From Cytophagaceae bacterium (GTDB lineage Bacteria > Bacteroidota > Bacteroidia > Cytophagales > Flexibacteraceae), in the NCBI GenBank assembly GCA_947458545.1, contig CANGYH010000001.1, forward strand, positions 1,715,800-1,779,799: 64,000 nucleotides of DNA, read 5' to 3'. Each line of letters starts with the position of its first letter. Within the stretch, counting starts at the first letter, position 1. The notes under the pieces are model-generated. The model searched no databases and had not been told where the DNA came from. It saw only the letters and a program-made list of their open reading frames with translations. The position numbers were made by a program, and so were the translations under genes. Shown in pieces: positions 42,501 through 50,064 of the stretch.

Positions 42501-43054
42501 TTCTGCTCGTCTAGCTTGTGGCGCTGCAGCTCTACGTAATAGTCTTGGCCGAAGAGGTCTAGCCACCATTTGAAGAGCTCTTCAGCCTTCTTCTCGCCAT
42601 CGTTCAGGATGGCCTGGGGCACCTCGGCACCGAGGCAGCAGGTGGTGGCGATGAGGCCCTTGTGGTACTGTACCAGCACCTCTTTGTCTATGCGCGGGTA
42701 CTTGGAGTAGAGGCCCTCTACAAACCCGATGGAGCAGAGCTTGGAGAGGTTGCGGTAGCCTTCTTCGTCTTTGGCCAGCAGGAGCTGGTGGTAGCGCTCG
42801 TCTTTGTTGTCTTTGCTGAAGTTTTTGCGGTGGCGATCTGCCACCAGGTAAAACTCGCAGCCGATGATGGGCTTGACGCTGTGCTTTTTGGCCTCGGCCA
42901 CGAATTTGAAGACGCCGAACATGTTGCCATGGTCGGTGATGGCCACGGCCCGCTGCCCGTCTGCCTTGGCCTTTTTGAAGAGCTTACCGATGGGCGCAGC
43001 CCCATCTAGCAACGAGAACTGGGTATGGACGTGGAGGTGGTTGAAGGTCGGCAT
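39560..43054 (-). CDS. dnaE: DNA polymerase III subunit alpha
   Basis: The 1164-residue protein is a DnaE-type replicase. It begins with the PHP domain (HLHVHTQFSLLDGAAPI, AITDHGNMFGVFKFV). The polymerase core has catalytic acidic residues near 410-416 in PDMDIDFDDQGRQKVIDYV and GPGRGSAAGSAVAYA before it. Late sections have a helix-hairpin-helix-like region, AIKGVGEGAVEAL, and an OB fold near the C-terminus (VWMAAIVANRIQKRTKTDK). It copies the chromosome with the clamp. The HNH gene follows it 15 bp downstream. Confidence 0.97.
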   Translation of the reverse strand: MPTFNHLHVHTQFSLLDGAAPIGKLFKKAKADGQRAVAITDHGNMFGVFKFVAEAKKHSVKPIIGCEFYLVADRHRKNFSKDNKDERYHQLLLAKDEEGYRNLSKLCSIGFVEGLYSKYPRIDKEVLVQYHKGLIATTCCLGAEVPQAILNDGEKKAEELFKWWLDLFGQDYYVELQRHKLDEQKKVNEVLLRFAAKYNVPIIASNDSHYVDQEDYTAHDILLCVNTGELKSTPIWKEEGSSPKGYRFGFANSEFYFKSTAEMAKLFEDLPQALDNTNEIVDKCWDPKLESQILLPHFPLPPGFADADAYLEALTFDGARKRYGEDLDEQVVERLRFELDVIKKMGFAGYFLIVQDFIRAGRDLGVSIGPGRGSAAGSAVAYAIGITNIDPIKYALLFERFLNPERVSMPDMDIDFDDQGRQKVIDYVVDKYGRNQVAQIITFGSMAAKSAIKDVARVLDLPLADANALAKLVPEKPGTTLEQAFADVPELREIRAGADLRAEVLREAEKLEGSVRNTGIHAAGLIIAPRDVTECVPVAVAKDSDLLVTQFDGKVIESAGLLKMDFLGLKTLTIIRDALANIQKSKALAIDIDAIPLDDEKTYQLYQRGDTIATFQFESDGMRQYLKDLKPTNIEDLIAMNALYRPGPMQFIPNYVNRKHGREQVEYPHNLLEPILNYTFGIMVYQEQIMQTAQILAGYTLGGADMLRRAMGKKDKEKMAKERVKFVDGAKALHGIGADDANKVFDTMERFAEYGFNRSHSAAYSVVAYQTGYLKAHHPAEYMASVLTHAIGSIEDITFFTEEAKRMGLRVLGPDVNASEMTFSVDGSGAIRFGLAAIKGVGEGAVEALIEERKANGPYLDVFDLTGRLAGSKLNRKAMESLVYAGALDGFGLPREAYLHEEGGTVFIEKAMKFGQVLAQEKANAVTTLFGNSGADTTLQRPKVPAAPVPWSNLTRLGHEKEATGFYLSGHPLDPYKLDIQTLCQAHSGNWSNFKGQEVWMAAIVANRIQKRTKTDKIFLTITLEDLQGSLELALFGADVATHGPWFEPGNALLLRMKVAQRFGNQDQWELKPIRAVLLQDARAELLKGLRIDLDVAALPGIDRAALVDCLRRHSGKGSLYLYLHDKAKGFTLPTLARSYSVNLSNELLHELEDLGLGTPKLVR

Positions 43055-43236
43055 CTACGGCAGGCAGAACGGGTAGACGAAGATAACCTGTGGGTGGGGG
43101 TGGGGGAGAAAAACATCCGTACCCGCAGATGGCCAGGCTAGGTGAAGAACTTAAGGCATGGATTGACTTACTTAACTTGTACGCGGGCCAGAATTATAAA
43201 ATAGGTTTTATCAGTTATCAGTAATTAATTCCAAAG

Positions 43237-43656
43237 TCATTCAGGGAGCCAATGTTCGCCCAGTTTTTCTTTGGCAATAACTTTGAATGCTTCTAAAGTT
43301 TGTTTCACTTGGGCTAAATCCACCTCGTGGGGCAGACGAGGATTTACCTCGTCCACATAGCGGACATCAACTCCATAATCACTTAATGACTCGGCCATTC
43401 GAACCCATGTTGGCTCCTCAAATTCATTGTAATAAGGACGTAAAAGCTCTAGCAAGACCTCAATGTCATGCGAGCGGGGAGGCTGTTGGTCTTGATAAAT
43501 GAGTAAGGCCTTCAGCCATTTTTCAACCGCTTGTTGCGCATGGAATGCCGCCGCCTCTCTCAGATTTTTTTGGTGGCTATCTATTAATTGAAAGGTTTGG
43601 TAATCTATGGCCGCCTTCCTTAGTGTGCCAAAAAGATAATCAAACTTGCTGCTCAT
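43237..43656 (-). CDS. HEPN domain protein (toxin of HEPN/MNT module 1)
   Basis: From the ATG at 43656 the protein has 139 residues; an ATG at 43665 is also possible. It shows the HEPN core EAAAFHAQQAVEKWLKALL and the second-half RSHDIEVLLELLRPY with the conserved His. HEPN proteins of this class are RNases that form heteromers with MNT antitoxins, which neutralise them by AMPylation. The gene overlaps the MNT reading frame upstream. Activity is inferred from family and pairing. Confidence 0.83.
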   Translation of the reverse strand: MSSKFDYLFGTLRKAAIDYQTFQLIDSHQKNLREAAAFHAQQAVEKWLKALLIYQDQQPPRSHDIEVLLELLRPYYNEFEEPTWVRMAESLSDYGVDVRYVDEVNPRLPHEVDLAQVKQTLEAFKVIAKEKLGEHWLPE

Positions 43657-43960
43657 AAAGGACAACTCCGCGTTGGGTTACGTCTTCTATTAAGATGCTG
43701 TATTTGGGATTGGCCTGTTTAAATTCTTGAGGCGTATAAACAAGTACATCAATAGGGATTTTTCTTCTTCCGATTGCCATACGTGCTTCTAAGCGCCTCT
43801 CTCTGGGCGGGCGGGGGTCGTCTTTGATGACGAACAGGTCCACGTCGCTATCCTCGGTAGGCGTGCCGTAGGCGTGGCTGCCGAAGAGGATGACCTTCTC
43901 GGGCTGGTAGCCGGCTACCAGCTTGTCTACGAGCTCTTGGATTTGGGCGCGGGTGGCCAT
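43640..43960 (-). CDS. MNT nucleotidyltransferase (antitoxin of module 1)
   Basis: The 106-residue protein has the minimal nucleotidyltransferase motif GSHAYGTPTEDSDVDLFV near 28-45, with the GS and DxD residues needed for adenylyl transfer. The C-terminal half (RKIPIDVLVYTPQEFKQ) differs from that of module 2 while the N-terminal half is almost the same at DNA level. It is expected to AMPylate or otherwise silence the HEPN partner. Confidence 0.86.
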   Translation of the reverse strand: MATRAQIQELVDKLVAGYQPEKVILFGSHAYGTPTEDSDVDLFVIKDDPRPPRERRLEARMAIGRRKIPIDVLVYTPQEFKQANPKYSILIEDVTQRGVVLYEQQV

Positions 43961-44018
43961 GTCGGCAGCAAGTTAGGGGTGGAGCTATTTTGAATGGTTG
44001 AGAGGCCTTGTAACGCAC

Positions 44019-44435
44019 TTATGCCTTCCAATGCGTACCAAGTTTGGTGTTGGTAAAGGTGCGGAAGGCTTCCAAGGATTCTTTGATTTGATTCAAATTA
44101 AGTGCACCTATACGTAGTGGGTTTTCTTCGTCTATGTAGCGAATCTCGACGGCGAAACCGTTTAACAACGAGGCTCTCTCCAACCATTCTTGTGCACCTA
44201 GCTCTGTGTAAAACTGGGTAAGCATGGGGAGAAGTTTTGTGAGGTCGTGGGTATATGGCGTATCGACGTCGTTATAGGTAAGCAACGCCTTGAGCCACTT
44301 TTCAACCGCCTGTTGTGCGTGGAAAGCCGCCGCTTCTGAAAGGTCTTCTGACGAGGATTCGAGGAGCAGGAACGATTGATAGTCGACATTGGCCTTGCGC
44401 AACCATCCCTGCACATAATCTGCGCTACTATGCAT
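44019..44435 (-). CDS. HEPN domain protein (toxin of HEPN/MNT module 2)
   Basis: The 138-residue protein shares EAAAFHAQQAVEKWLKALL with module 1 and has YTHDLTKLLPML with the conserved His, but the rest is clearly diverged. The frame overlaps the MNT stop by 8 bp, indicating translational coupling. It is probably a paralogous toxin that arose by duplication. Target RNA unknown. Confidence 0.83.
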   Translation of the reverse strand: MHSSADYVQGWLRKANVDYQSFLLLESSSEDLSEAAAFHAQQAVEKWLKALLTYNDVDTPYTHDLTKLLPMLTQFYTELGAQEWLERASLLNGFAVEIRYIDEENPLRIGALNLNQIKESLEAFRTFTNTKLGTHWKA

Positions 44436-44763
44436 ACTCTTGGGTGTGGTTGCGGTTGTAGAGCATTACGCCCTTGCCTTTGACGTCTCGTACCAGGGGA
44501 TTGAACTTCGGGTTTGCCATCGAGAATTCATGCGGTGTGTAAACCAGAACGTCTAATGCAAAGCCATTGAAACCCATGGACATCCTGGCCTCTACCTGAC
44601 GCTCCCACCGCGGGCGGGGGTCGTCTTTGATCACAAACAAATCCACGTCGCTGTCCTCGCGTGGGGTGCCGTAGGCGTGGCTGCCGAAGAGGATGACCTT
44701 CTCGGGCTGGTAGCCGGCTACCAGCTTGTCTACAAGCTCTTGGATTTGGGCGCGGGTGGCCAT
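44428..44763 (-). CDS. MNT nucleotidyltransferase (antitoxin of module 2)
   Basis: The 111-residue protein from the ATG at 44763 has GSHAYGTPREDSDVDLFV with the catalytic GS and DxD motifs. Its first about 35 codons are nearly identical in DNA to those of module 1, while its C-terminus (NGFALDVLVYTPHEFSM) differs. The earlier in-frame ATG has no homologous upstream sequence in module 1, so 44763 is the likely start. Confidence 0.86.
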   Translation of the reverse strand: MATRAQIQELVDKLVAGYQPEKVILFGSHAYGTPREDSDVDLFVIKDDPRPRWERQVEARMSMGFNGFALDVLVYTPHEFSMANPKFNPLVRDVKGKGVMLYNRNHTQEYA

Positions 44764-44851
44764 AGCTTCAGCAAGATATGAAAATGGCCGGGCAGATTGC
44801 AAGCTGCCTGGCCATTCTACGTTGATACCACCCAGAGGGGTTGGAGTATGG

Positions 44852-46159
44852 CTAACCTACGACTTCGATCTTAGCACCGAGGGCGTTGAGGCGCTGCTCG
44901 ATGTTTTGGTAGCCGCGGCGGATTTGCTCGATGTTGTCTATGATGGAGACGCCCTCGGCGCACATGGCGGCCATGAGGAGGGCTACGCCGGCACGGATGT
45001 CTGGCGAGGTCATGCGGATGCCGCGCAGGGGTATGCGCCGGCCCGAGCCGATGACGGTGGCGCGGTGGGGGTCGCACAGGATGATCTGGGCACCCATGTC
45101 TAGCAGCTTATCTACGAAGAAGAGGCGGCTCTCGAACATCTTCTGGTGGATGAGCACCGTGCCCTGGGCCTGGGTGGCCGTCACCAGCACGATGGAGAGC
45201 AGATCGGGCGTGAAGCCGGGCCAAGGCGCGTCGGCCACGGTAAGGGAGCTGCCGTCTATGAAGCTTTGTATCTCGTAGAGGTCTTGCGCGGGTACGTGGA
45301 TGTCGTCTCCGCGGAACTCGAGCGCGATGCCAAGCTTGCGGAAGACGTCCGGTATCATGCCGAGCTGGTCTATGCGGCAGTTTTTGATCGTCAGCTCAGA
45401 GCGCGTCATGGCGGCCATGCCGATGAAAGAGCCGATTTCGATCATGTCTGGCAGCATGGTGTGGTCTGTGCCGCCTAGGGCCTCCACGCCGGTGATGCGG
45501 AGCAGGTTGGAGCCGATGCCCTCTATGTTGGCCCCCATGCGCACCAGCATGGCGCAGAGCTGCTGCAGGTACGGCTCGCAGGCGGCGTTGTATAGGGTGG
45601 TGGTGCCTTTGGCCAGCACGGCGGCCATTACTACGTTGGCCGTGCCGGTTACAGAGGCTTCGTCTAGCAAGATATAGGTGCCCGTCAGGTGGCTGCCGTC
45701 AATCTCGTAGTAGTTGGTTTCGGCGTCGAAGCGGAACTCGGCGCCGAGCTTCTCCAGGCCCAGAAAGTGCGTGTCGAGGCGGCGGCGGCCGATCTTATCT
45801 CCACCGGGCTTGGGCAGGCGGCCGGTGCCGAAACGGGCCAGCATGGGGCCGATGATCATGACCGAGCCGCGCAGGGCGGCGGCGCGGCGGGTGAAGCCCT
45901 CGGTGTGTAGGTAGTCTAGGTTGACGTCGTCGGCCTGGAAGCGGACGGTGCCGTTGCCGTAACGCTCTACCTTGACGCCCATGGCCTGCAGCAGGTCTAT
46001 GAGGTTGTTTACGTCGACAATGTCGGGCAGATTGTGGAGCGTGACGGGCTCGGGCGTGAGCAGGACGGCGCAGACAATTTGCAGGGCCTCGTTTTTGGCG
46101 CCTTGCGGAACGATGCTGCCTGAGAGGCGGTGGCCGCCTTCTATACGGAAACTGGACAT
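44852..46159 (-). CDS. murA: UDP-N-acetylglucosamine 1-carboxyvinyltransferase
   Basis: The 435-residue protein is MurA, the first committed step of peptidoglycan synthesis, adding enolpyruvate from PEP to UDP-GlcNAc. SGSIVPQGAKNEALQI opens the fold. The active-site loop reads PKPGGDKIGRRRLDTHF, in which Asp121 stands where most MurA proteins have Cys. That change is known to block alkylation by fosfomycin while keeping activity, so this enzyme should be intrinsically fosfomycin-resistant. A TACCTTTG box lies 23 nt upstream. Confidence 0.96.
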   Translation of the reverse strand: MSSFRIEGGHRLSGSIVPQGAKNEALQIVCAVLLTPEPVTLHNLPDIVDVNNLIDLLQAMGVKVERYGNGTVRFQADDVNLDYLHTEGFTRRAAALRGSVMIIGPMLARFGTGRLPKPGGDKIGRRRLDTHFLGLEKLGAEFRFDAETNYYEIDGSHLTGTYILLDEASVTGTANVVMAAVLAKGTTTLYNAACEPYLQQLCAMLVRMGANIEGIGSNLLRITGVEALGGTDHTMLPDMIEIGSFIGMAAMTRSELTIKNCRIDQLGMIPDVFRKLGIALEFRGDDIHVPAQDLYEIQSFIDGSSLTVADAPWPGFTPDLLSIVLVTATQAQGTVLIHQKMFESRLFFVDKLLDMGAQIILCDPHRATVIGSGRRIPLRGIRMTSPDIRAGVALLMAAMCAEGVSIIDNIEQIRRGYQNIEQRLNALGAKIEVVG

Positions 46160-46182
46160 GGGGGCTTGACTTGAGGAGGCTG

Positions 46183-46190
46183 CAAAGGTA
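46183..46190 (-). promoter_or_regulatory. -7 box of murA
   Basis: TACCTTTG on the minus strand matches TAnnTTTG and is followed by a leader of 23 nt before the murA ATG. Confidence 0.6.
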
Positions 46191-46265
46191 CGGCCTTGCG
46201 GCAGGGTACGGGTTGCGTGGCCTTAGGCAGCCGGCTGGTGCCTCAGCATAAGGCTTAGTGCCTCT

Positions 46266-46934
46266 TTATCGGCCCATGGCATGGAGGTGGTTGAGGTAGC
46301 GGGCCTTAAGGTCTAGGTTGGCCTTGAGGTTTTCTTCTTTCATGCGGCGGCACTCCTGGCGGTGGTAGTCTAGCGATAGGCGGGCAAAGTTTTGGCGTAA
46401 GGCGGCGCCGCTTTGGCCTGGCTGCTGGGGCTGGGCTGGCTCGGGCAGCTCTGTGGCGGTGCAGGTGGCGGGCTCGGCTGTTTTTTCTTGTTTTGCAACG
46501 GGCTCATCTTCTGGCATTTGGCCCTCGATTTTGTCGGGGGATGTCGGGCCGGGGGGTGTGTGGGCCTGGGCGAAGGCTGCGGCCAGCTCGGCTTCGTCTT
46601 GGGCTGAGAGGGCTTGTGCCTCTGGGGGTAGTTTGTCGGCACAGCGGGCGATGTGGCGCAGCTCGGCCGAGGCGCGCAGGCAGTCTCTGAGGCTGGAGGC
46701 TGGGTCTTGCAGCACGCTGCGGCAACGCTGGGCCTGGAGCTCGAGGTCTTGCAGGGTGACGATGCAGCGACGACGGCGCTGGTGCTCTAGCCAGGCTTGC
46801 ACGGGTTGGGCAGACAGGATGCGGGCGGCGTTGGTGGCGGCCACGGTGGGGGCATAGCCTGCCGCACGGGCGGCGCGGGGAGCATCTGGGCAGGCGAGGT
46901 AGGCTAGGCAAAAGGCACGCTGGCGGGGGGTCAT
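46266..46934 (-). CDS. Orphan terminase small subunit-like protein
   Basis: The 222-residue protein begins with TPRQRAFCLAYLACPDAPRA, then AARAAGYAPTVAATNAARIL and VQAWLEHQRRRR, the helix-turn-helix pattern of phage terminase small subunits. The middle is a Pro/Glu/Gln-rich disordered stretch, and the C-terminus is helical (LNLDLKARYLNHLHAMG). No large terminase, portal, capsid or integrase gene is nearby, so it is not a prophage in this window. Such orphans may be domesticated DNA-binding proteins. Start chosen at 46934. Confidence 0.75.
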   Translation of the reverse strand: MTPRQRAFCLAYLACPDAPRAARAAGYAPTVAATNAARILSAQPVQAWLEHQRRRRCIVTLQDLELQAQRCRSVLQDPASSLRDCLRASAELRHIARCADKLPPEAQALSAQDEAELAAAFAQAHTPPGPTSPDKIEGQMPEDEPVAKQEKTAEPATCTATELPEPAQPQQPGQSGAALRQNFARLSLDYHRQECRRMKEENLKANLDLKARYLNHLHAMGR

Positions 46935-47055
46935 GACGGGAATTAGAAAATGAGGAATTAAAAATTGAGAATTGGGAGGCGGATACGTGGGTTTGTGCCA
47001 AAAGCGCAGCATCTCTGCTTACCGACAAATGGTTAGGATGAACCTGAAGGGCGAA

Positions 47056-49104
47056 CTACTCTGACAGCTGTGTGCCCTTAGAGAGCCAGATGCGGGCCTG
47101 CAGGGTAAGCTCCCAAGTGGGTGGGCCGGAGAGGGGCTGGGTATGGGCTGCCTTGAGGTACAGATTGCCCCAATGGGGCAGTGTGGCGTCTAGCAGGGCC
47201 ATGAGGCGGGTGCCTTGGCCGTAGGCACTTACCAGGCGGGGTTGGTAGAGGACACCCGGCTCGAAAAAGAGGAGGCGACTGCCGAAGCCTGCCGTGCTGT
47301 AGGCATAGGCGCGCAGGGTGGCCCGCAGGGGGCCGTACCGTACCTGCACCTGCTGGTAGAGGGCCCAGCCCTGGCCGGCGGCGCCGTGGCAGGTGCGCAA
47401 TTGCCCGGCCAACTGCCAGCTTGGCCAAGGCTGATAACGCAGCCCCGCTACTCCGTAGAGGGTCTGGCCTGCCGGTATAGAGGCAGATGGATCGGCCTGG
47501 GCGGGCATCGGGGCAGCCTGGCTGCGGGCGCGAAGCTGCAACAGAGCCTCGGCGGTTTTGCGGGGGGCATAGGTGGCCTGCAGGCTCCACTCTGCGGCGG
47601 GGCTGGCAAAGGGCTGGCCGGGGTTGGCTTGCAGGGGGCGGTAGTAGTCTTGGTAGGCGGCCAGGGCCCAGCGGCCCAGGCGTTGCTGGGCCGCCAGCAG
47701 CAGGCCTTGCTCGCCGGCGGGGCCTGCCAACCTTTGGGCGTAAGGCTGTCCGTAGGCACCGGCTATGCCTGCGGGCAGATGCCGGGCTGCCAAGCCGAGG
47801 GCGGTGTGGGGCGTGGGCATCCATTGCAGCACCTGCACCCCGCCCAAGGGTATGCCTTGGCGCAGGGTTGCCTCGCCAAAGGCAGCCAGGCTGCGGTAGC
47901 GGGTGCGGTACCAGGCCGAGGCCAGGTTTTGCGTTTGGGCCAGGCCGGGCGGCAGGGGGGATCCGGCCAGGGGCGCATCGTAGGCTTGGCGGGCCATAAG
48001 CAGGCCTAGGTGCCCAAAGCCCTGGCGGGGTGCCCATTGCAGGGCCGTGCCGCCAAGCCACTCTGGCAAGTTGCGGCGGGTGGCCAGCTCGGCGCGTGTG
48101 CGGTGGAGGCCGGTGAAGCGAGGGGGGCCGACGGCATCGGGCAGCTGGGTGGCCAGGCTGTCGGCCCAGGCTATGGGGCGGGCATCTACGCGTTTGTAGC
48201 TGCCAAAGCCGTGCAACTCCAGGCCGGGGGCCAGGGTACGTGTAAAGGCTGCACCACGCAGGGCCCGGCCCTCTACGAGGGCGTGGTAGGGCAGAATGCC
48301 GCCTGCGGGCTGGGCCAGTGTGAGGACGGGCTCGGCCCCGCGGCCCAGCAGAAAGGAGCGCCCAAAGGCCAGCCCTTGCCCGAAGGCCAGTTGATAGTCT
48401 GCCAGGGCGATGGCCTTCCATGCGCCGCGGTTGCGCAGCACCAGCGTGGCCGAGGCATAGTCTGCCCGCAGGGGGCGGCCGGGTGCGGGTTGCCAGGCCT
48501 CGCCAGGGTCTTTCTCAAGCACCAGGCCGTAGCTGAGGCGTTGGGGTGCGTTGCCACGCAGCCGCACGAGTGTGCCCCAAGGCCCACCAGCGTAGTTGCT
48601 GCCGGGGGCAAAGTCTGGCTTTGTGTAGGCATTGCCCAAAGGCCCTTGCCGCTGGGTGCGGATGAGCAGCCAAGGCCTGGCGGCCCCGGCCCAAACCTGC
48701 CGAAGGGGGATGGGCGCCCTAGCGGGCCCCGGTGGCAGCAGATAGGGGGCCAGGGCCTGGGCCTCGGCCGTAGAGAGGCCGGGGACGGCGTTTAGCTCGG
48801 AGAGCTCGGCAAAGCCGCCGTATTGCTGGCGGTAGCGCAGCAGTGCCGCAATGCCTGCGGGGGTGGCACCAGGCAGGGCCAGCAGCTCGTCGGGCGAGGC
48901 GCGGTTGATGTCTAGGCTGGCGGGTGGGGTTTGTGCCAGCTCTGGCCCGGCCTCTTGCCAGGCGCCGGGCATGGTTTGGACGTCGAGGGCTTGCAGGGCC
49001 TGGGGCTCGGTGAGCTCTGCCTGGGCGCGGGCTTTGGTACCGCCCAGCACCAGCAGACAAAGCACCAGCCACGGGCCCAGGGGAGTGCGGGGGCTAAGGC
49101 GCAT
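47056..49104 (-). CDS. Helix-hairpin-helix protein with predicted beta-barrel
   Basis: The 682-residue protein has a signal peptide (LVLCLLVLGGTKARAQ). A ComEA-like helix-hairpin-helix pair follows (about 60-125: DINRASPDELLALPGATPAG and LSELNAVPGLSTAEAQAL). The rest is a long Gly/aromatic-rich region that alternates like an outer membrane barrel (for example YGLVLEKDPGEAW and WALAAYQDYYRPL). HhH plus barrel proteins of this type are common in Bacteroidota. The function is unproven; DNA uptake is one idea because of the HhH motif. It overlaps the upstream gene by 11 bp. Confidence 0.8.
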   Translation of the reverse strand: MRLSPRTPLGPWLVLCLLVLGGTKARAQAELTEPQALQALDVQTMPGAWQEAGPELAQTPPASLDINRASPDELLALPGATPAGIAALLRYRQQYGGFAELSELNAVPGLSTAEAQALAPYLLPPGPARAPIPLRQVWAGAARPWLLIRTQRQGPLGNAYTKPDFAPGSNYAGGPWGTLVRLRGNAPQRLSYGLVLEKDPGEAWQPAPGRPLRADYASATLVLRNRGAWKAIALADYQLAFGQGLAFGRSFLLGRGAEPVLTLAQPAGGILPYHALVEGRALRGAAFTRTLAPGLELHGFGSYKRVDARPIAWADSLATQLPDAVGPPRFTGLHRTRAELATRRNLPEWLGGTALQWAPRQGFGHLGLLMARQAYDAPLAGSPLPPGLAQTQNLASAWYRTRYRSLAAFGEATLRQGIPLGGVQVLQWMPTPHTALGLAARHLPAGIAGAYGQPYAQRLAGPAGEQGLLLAAQQRLGRWALAAYQDYYRPLQANPGQPFASPAAEWSLQATYAPRKTAEALLQLRARSQAAPMPAQADPSASIPAGQTLYGVAGLRYQPWPSWQLAGQLRTCHGAAGQGWALYQQVQVRYGPLRATLRAYAYSTAGFGSRLLFFEPGVLYQPRLVSAYGQGTRLMALLDATLPHWGNLYLKAAHTQPLSGPPTWELTLQARIWLSKGTQLSE

Positions 49105-49987
49105 GGTCTGCCTCTATGCGGGTGCGGCGGGGGGTGCGGCGCGTCCACCCCAGGCCCAGGCTGTGGGTGTTGCCCAGGGTGGTGTGGTAGGCCAGGCCGT
49201 ACTCTACGCTGGTGCCCCAAACGTCTAGCCGAAAGCCGCAGGCCAGCAGCCCGGGCCAGGGCGAGGCCCCGGCGCGCAGGCGCAGGTAGCGGTGCACCTG
49301 ATACTCGGCCCCGGCAGAGAGGGTGGCAGGGCGGTTGAGGGTACGCTCGGCCTGGGCCAGCAGCAGCAGCTCGGGGCTGGCCTGGTAGGCGGCGGCGGCG
49401 CGTAGGGCGGCGGGCAGGCGCTGGCTGGTCTCGGCCCGCAGGCGGGGCTGGCCCAGGTTGAGCACGGCCCCGGCCAGCGATAGTTTGGGGATGAGGTCTG
49501 TCTGCCCAAAGAGGCTTACGGTGGGCACGGTGGCTACCGGTGCATCGCCCAGGGCTAGCTGGTAGAGGCCGGCTTGCAGGGCCAGGCAGGTGTTGTCTTG
49601 ATAATAGGCGTAGGAGGCAGCGGCAAACGTCTGGGCCAGGCTGCCTGTGCCCAGGCGCACCACCCCTGCCCCGGCGCGGTGCCTGCCTGCCAAAGGCGCC
49701 GCTGCCCCGGCCGCCACCACGGGCAGGCCCGCCACGCCAAAGAGCTGGCCTACGGCCACGCCAGCCTCTGCCAGTTGAAGGCGGCCCAGGGCGGCGGGGT
49801 TTAGCAAGGGGGCGGCAGCATCGGGCCGTGGAGCAACCAGGCCAGCCAGGGCGGTTTGGCGTGGGCTTACCCAGGCCAGCGGCTGGGCGGCCAGCGGCGC
49901 GCAGGCCAGCAGCATTGCCCAAAAAAGTTGTGTTTGCACGGCTGTGGCAAGGTATGTATGCGCAGCCTTATGGCGCAAACGTGCCAT
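49094..49987 (-). CDS. PorV/PorQ-like outer membrane protein, putative
   Basis: The frame from 49987 gives 297 residues. A hydrophobic stretch (LFWAMLLACAPLAAQP) would be a signal peptide with the longer start; shorter starts at an internal GTG or the ATG near 49912 are possible. After it come WVSPRQTALAGLVAPRPDA, ALLNPAALGRLQLAEAGV and many short beta segments ending in GLGWTRRTPRR. The early SPRQ..ALGGA-like pattern resembles PorV/PorQ family members of T9SS. It overlaps the HhH-barrel gene, so the two are probably an outer membrane pair. Confidence 0.65.
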   Translation of the reverse strand: MARLRHKAAHTYLATAVQTQLFWAMLLACAPLAAQPLAWVSPRQTALAGLVAPRPDAAAPLLNPAALGRLQLAEAGVAVGQLFGVAGLPVVAAGAAAPLAGRHRAGAGVVRLGTGSLAQTFAAASYAYYQDNTCLALQAGLYQLALGDAPVATVPTVSLFGQTDLIPKLSLAGAVLNLGQPRLRAETSQRLPAALRAAAAYQASPELLLLAQAERTLNRPATLSAGAEYQVHRYLRLRAGASPWPGLLACGFRLDVWGTSVEYGLAYHTTLGNTHSLGLGWTRRTPRRTRIEADHAP

Positions 49988-50064
49988 GCGCCCCCGGGGG
50001 GCGAACTTTGCACAAGGCCCGGACTTTGCTGGCCGAGCCCCAAGACAGAACTTTTGCCATCTGC

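Noticed and set aside
46266..46934. Start of a prophage
   Set aside because: No integrase, capsid, portal, tail or lysis genes within reach.
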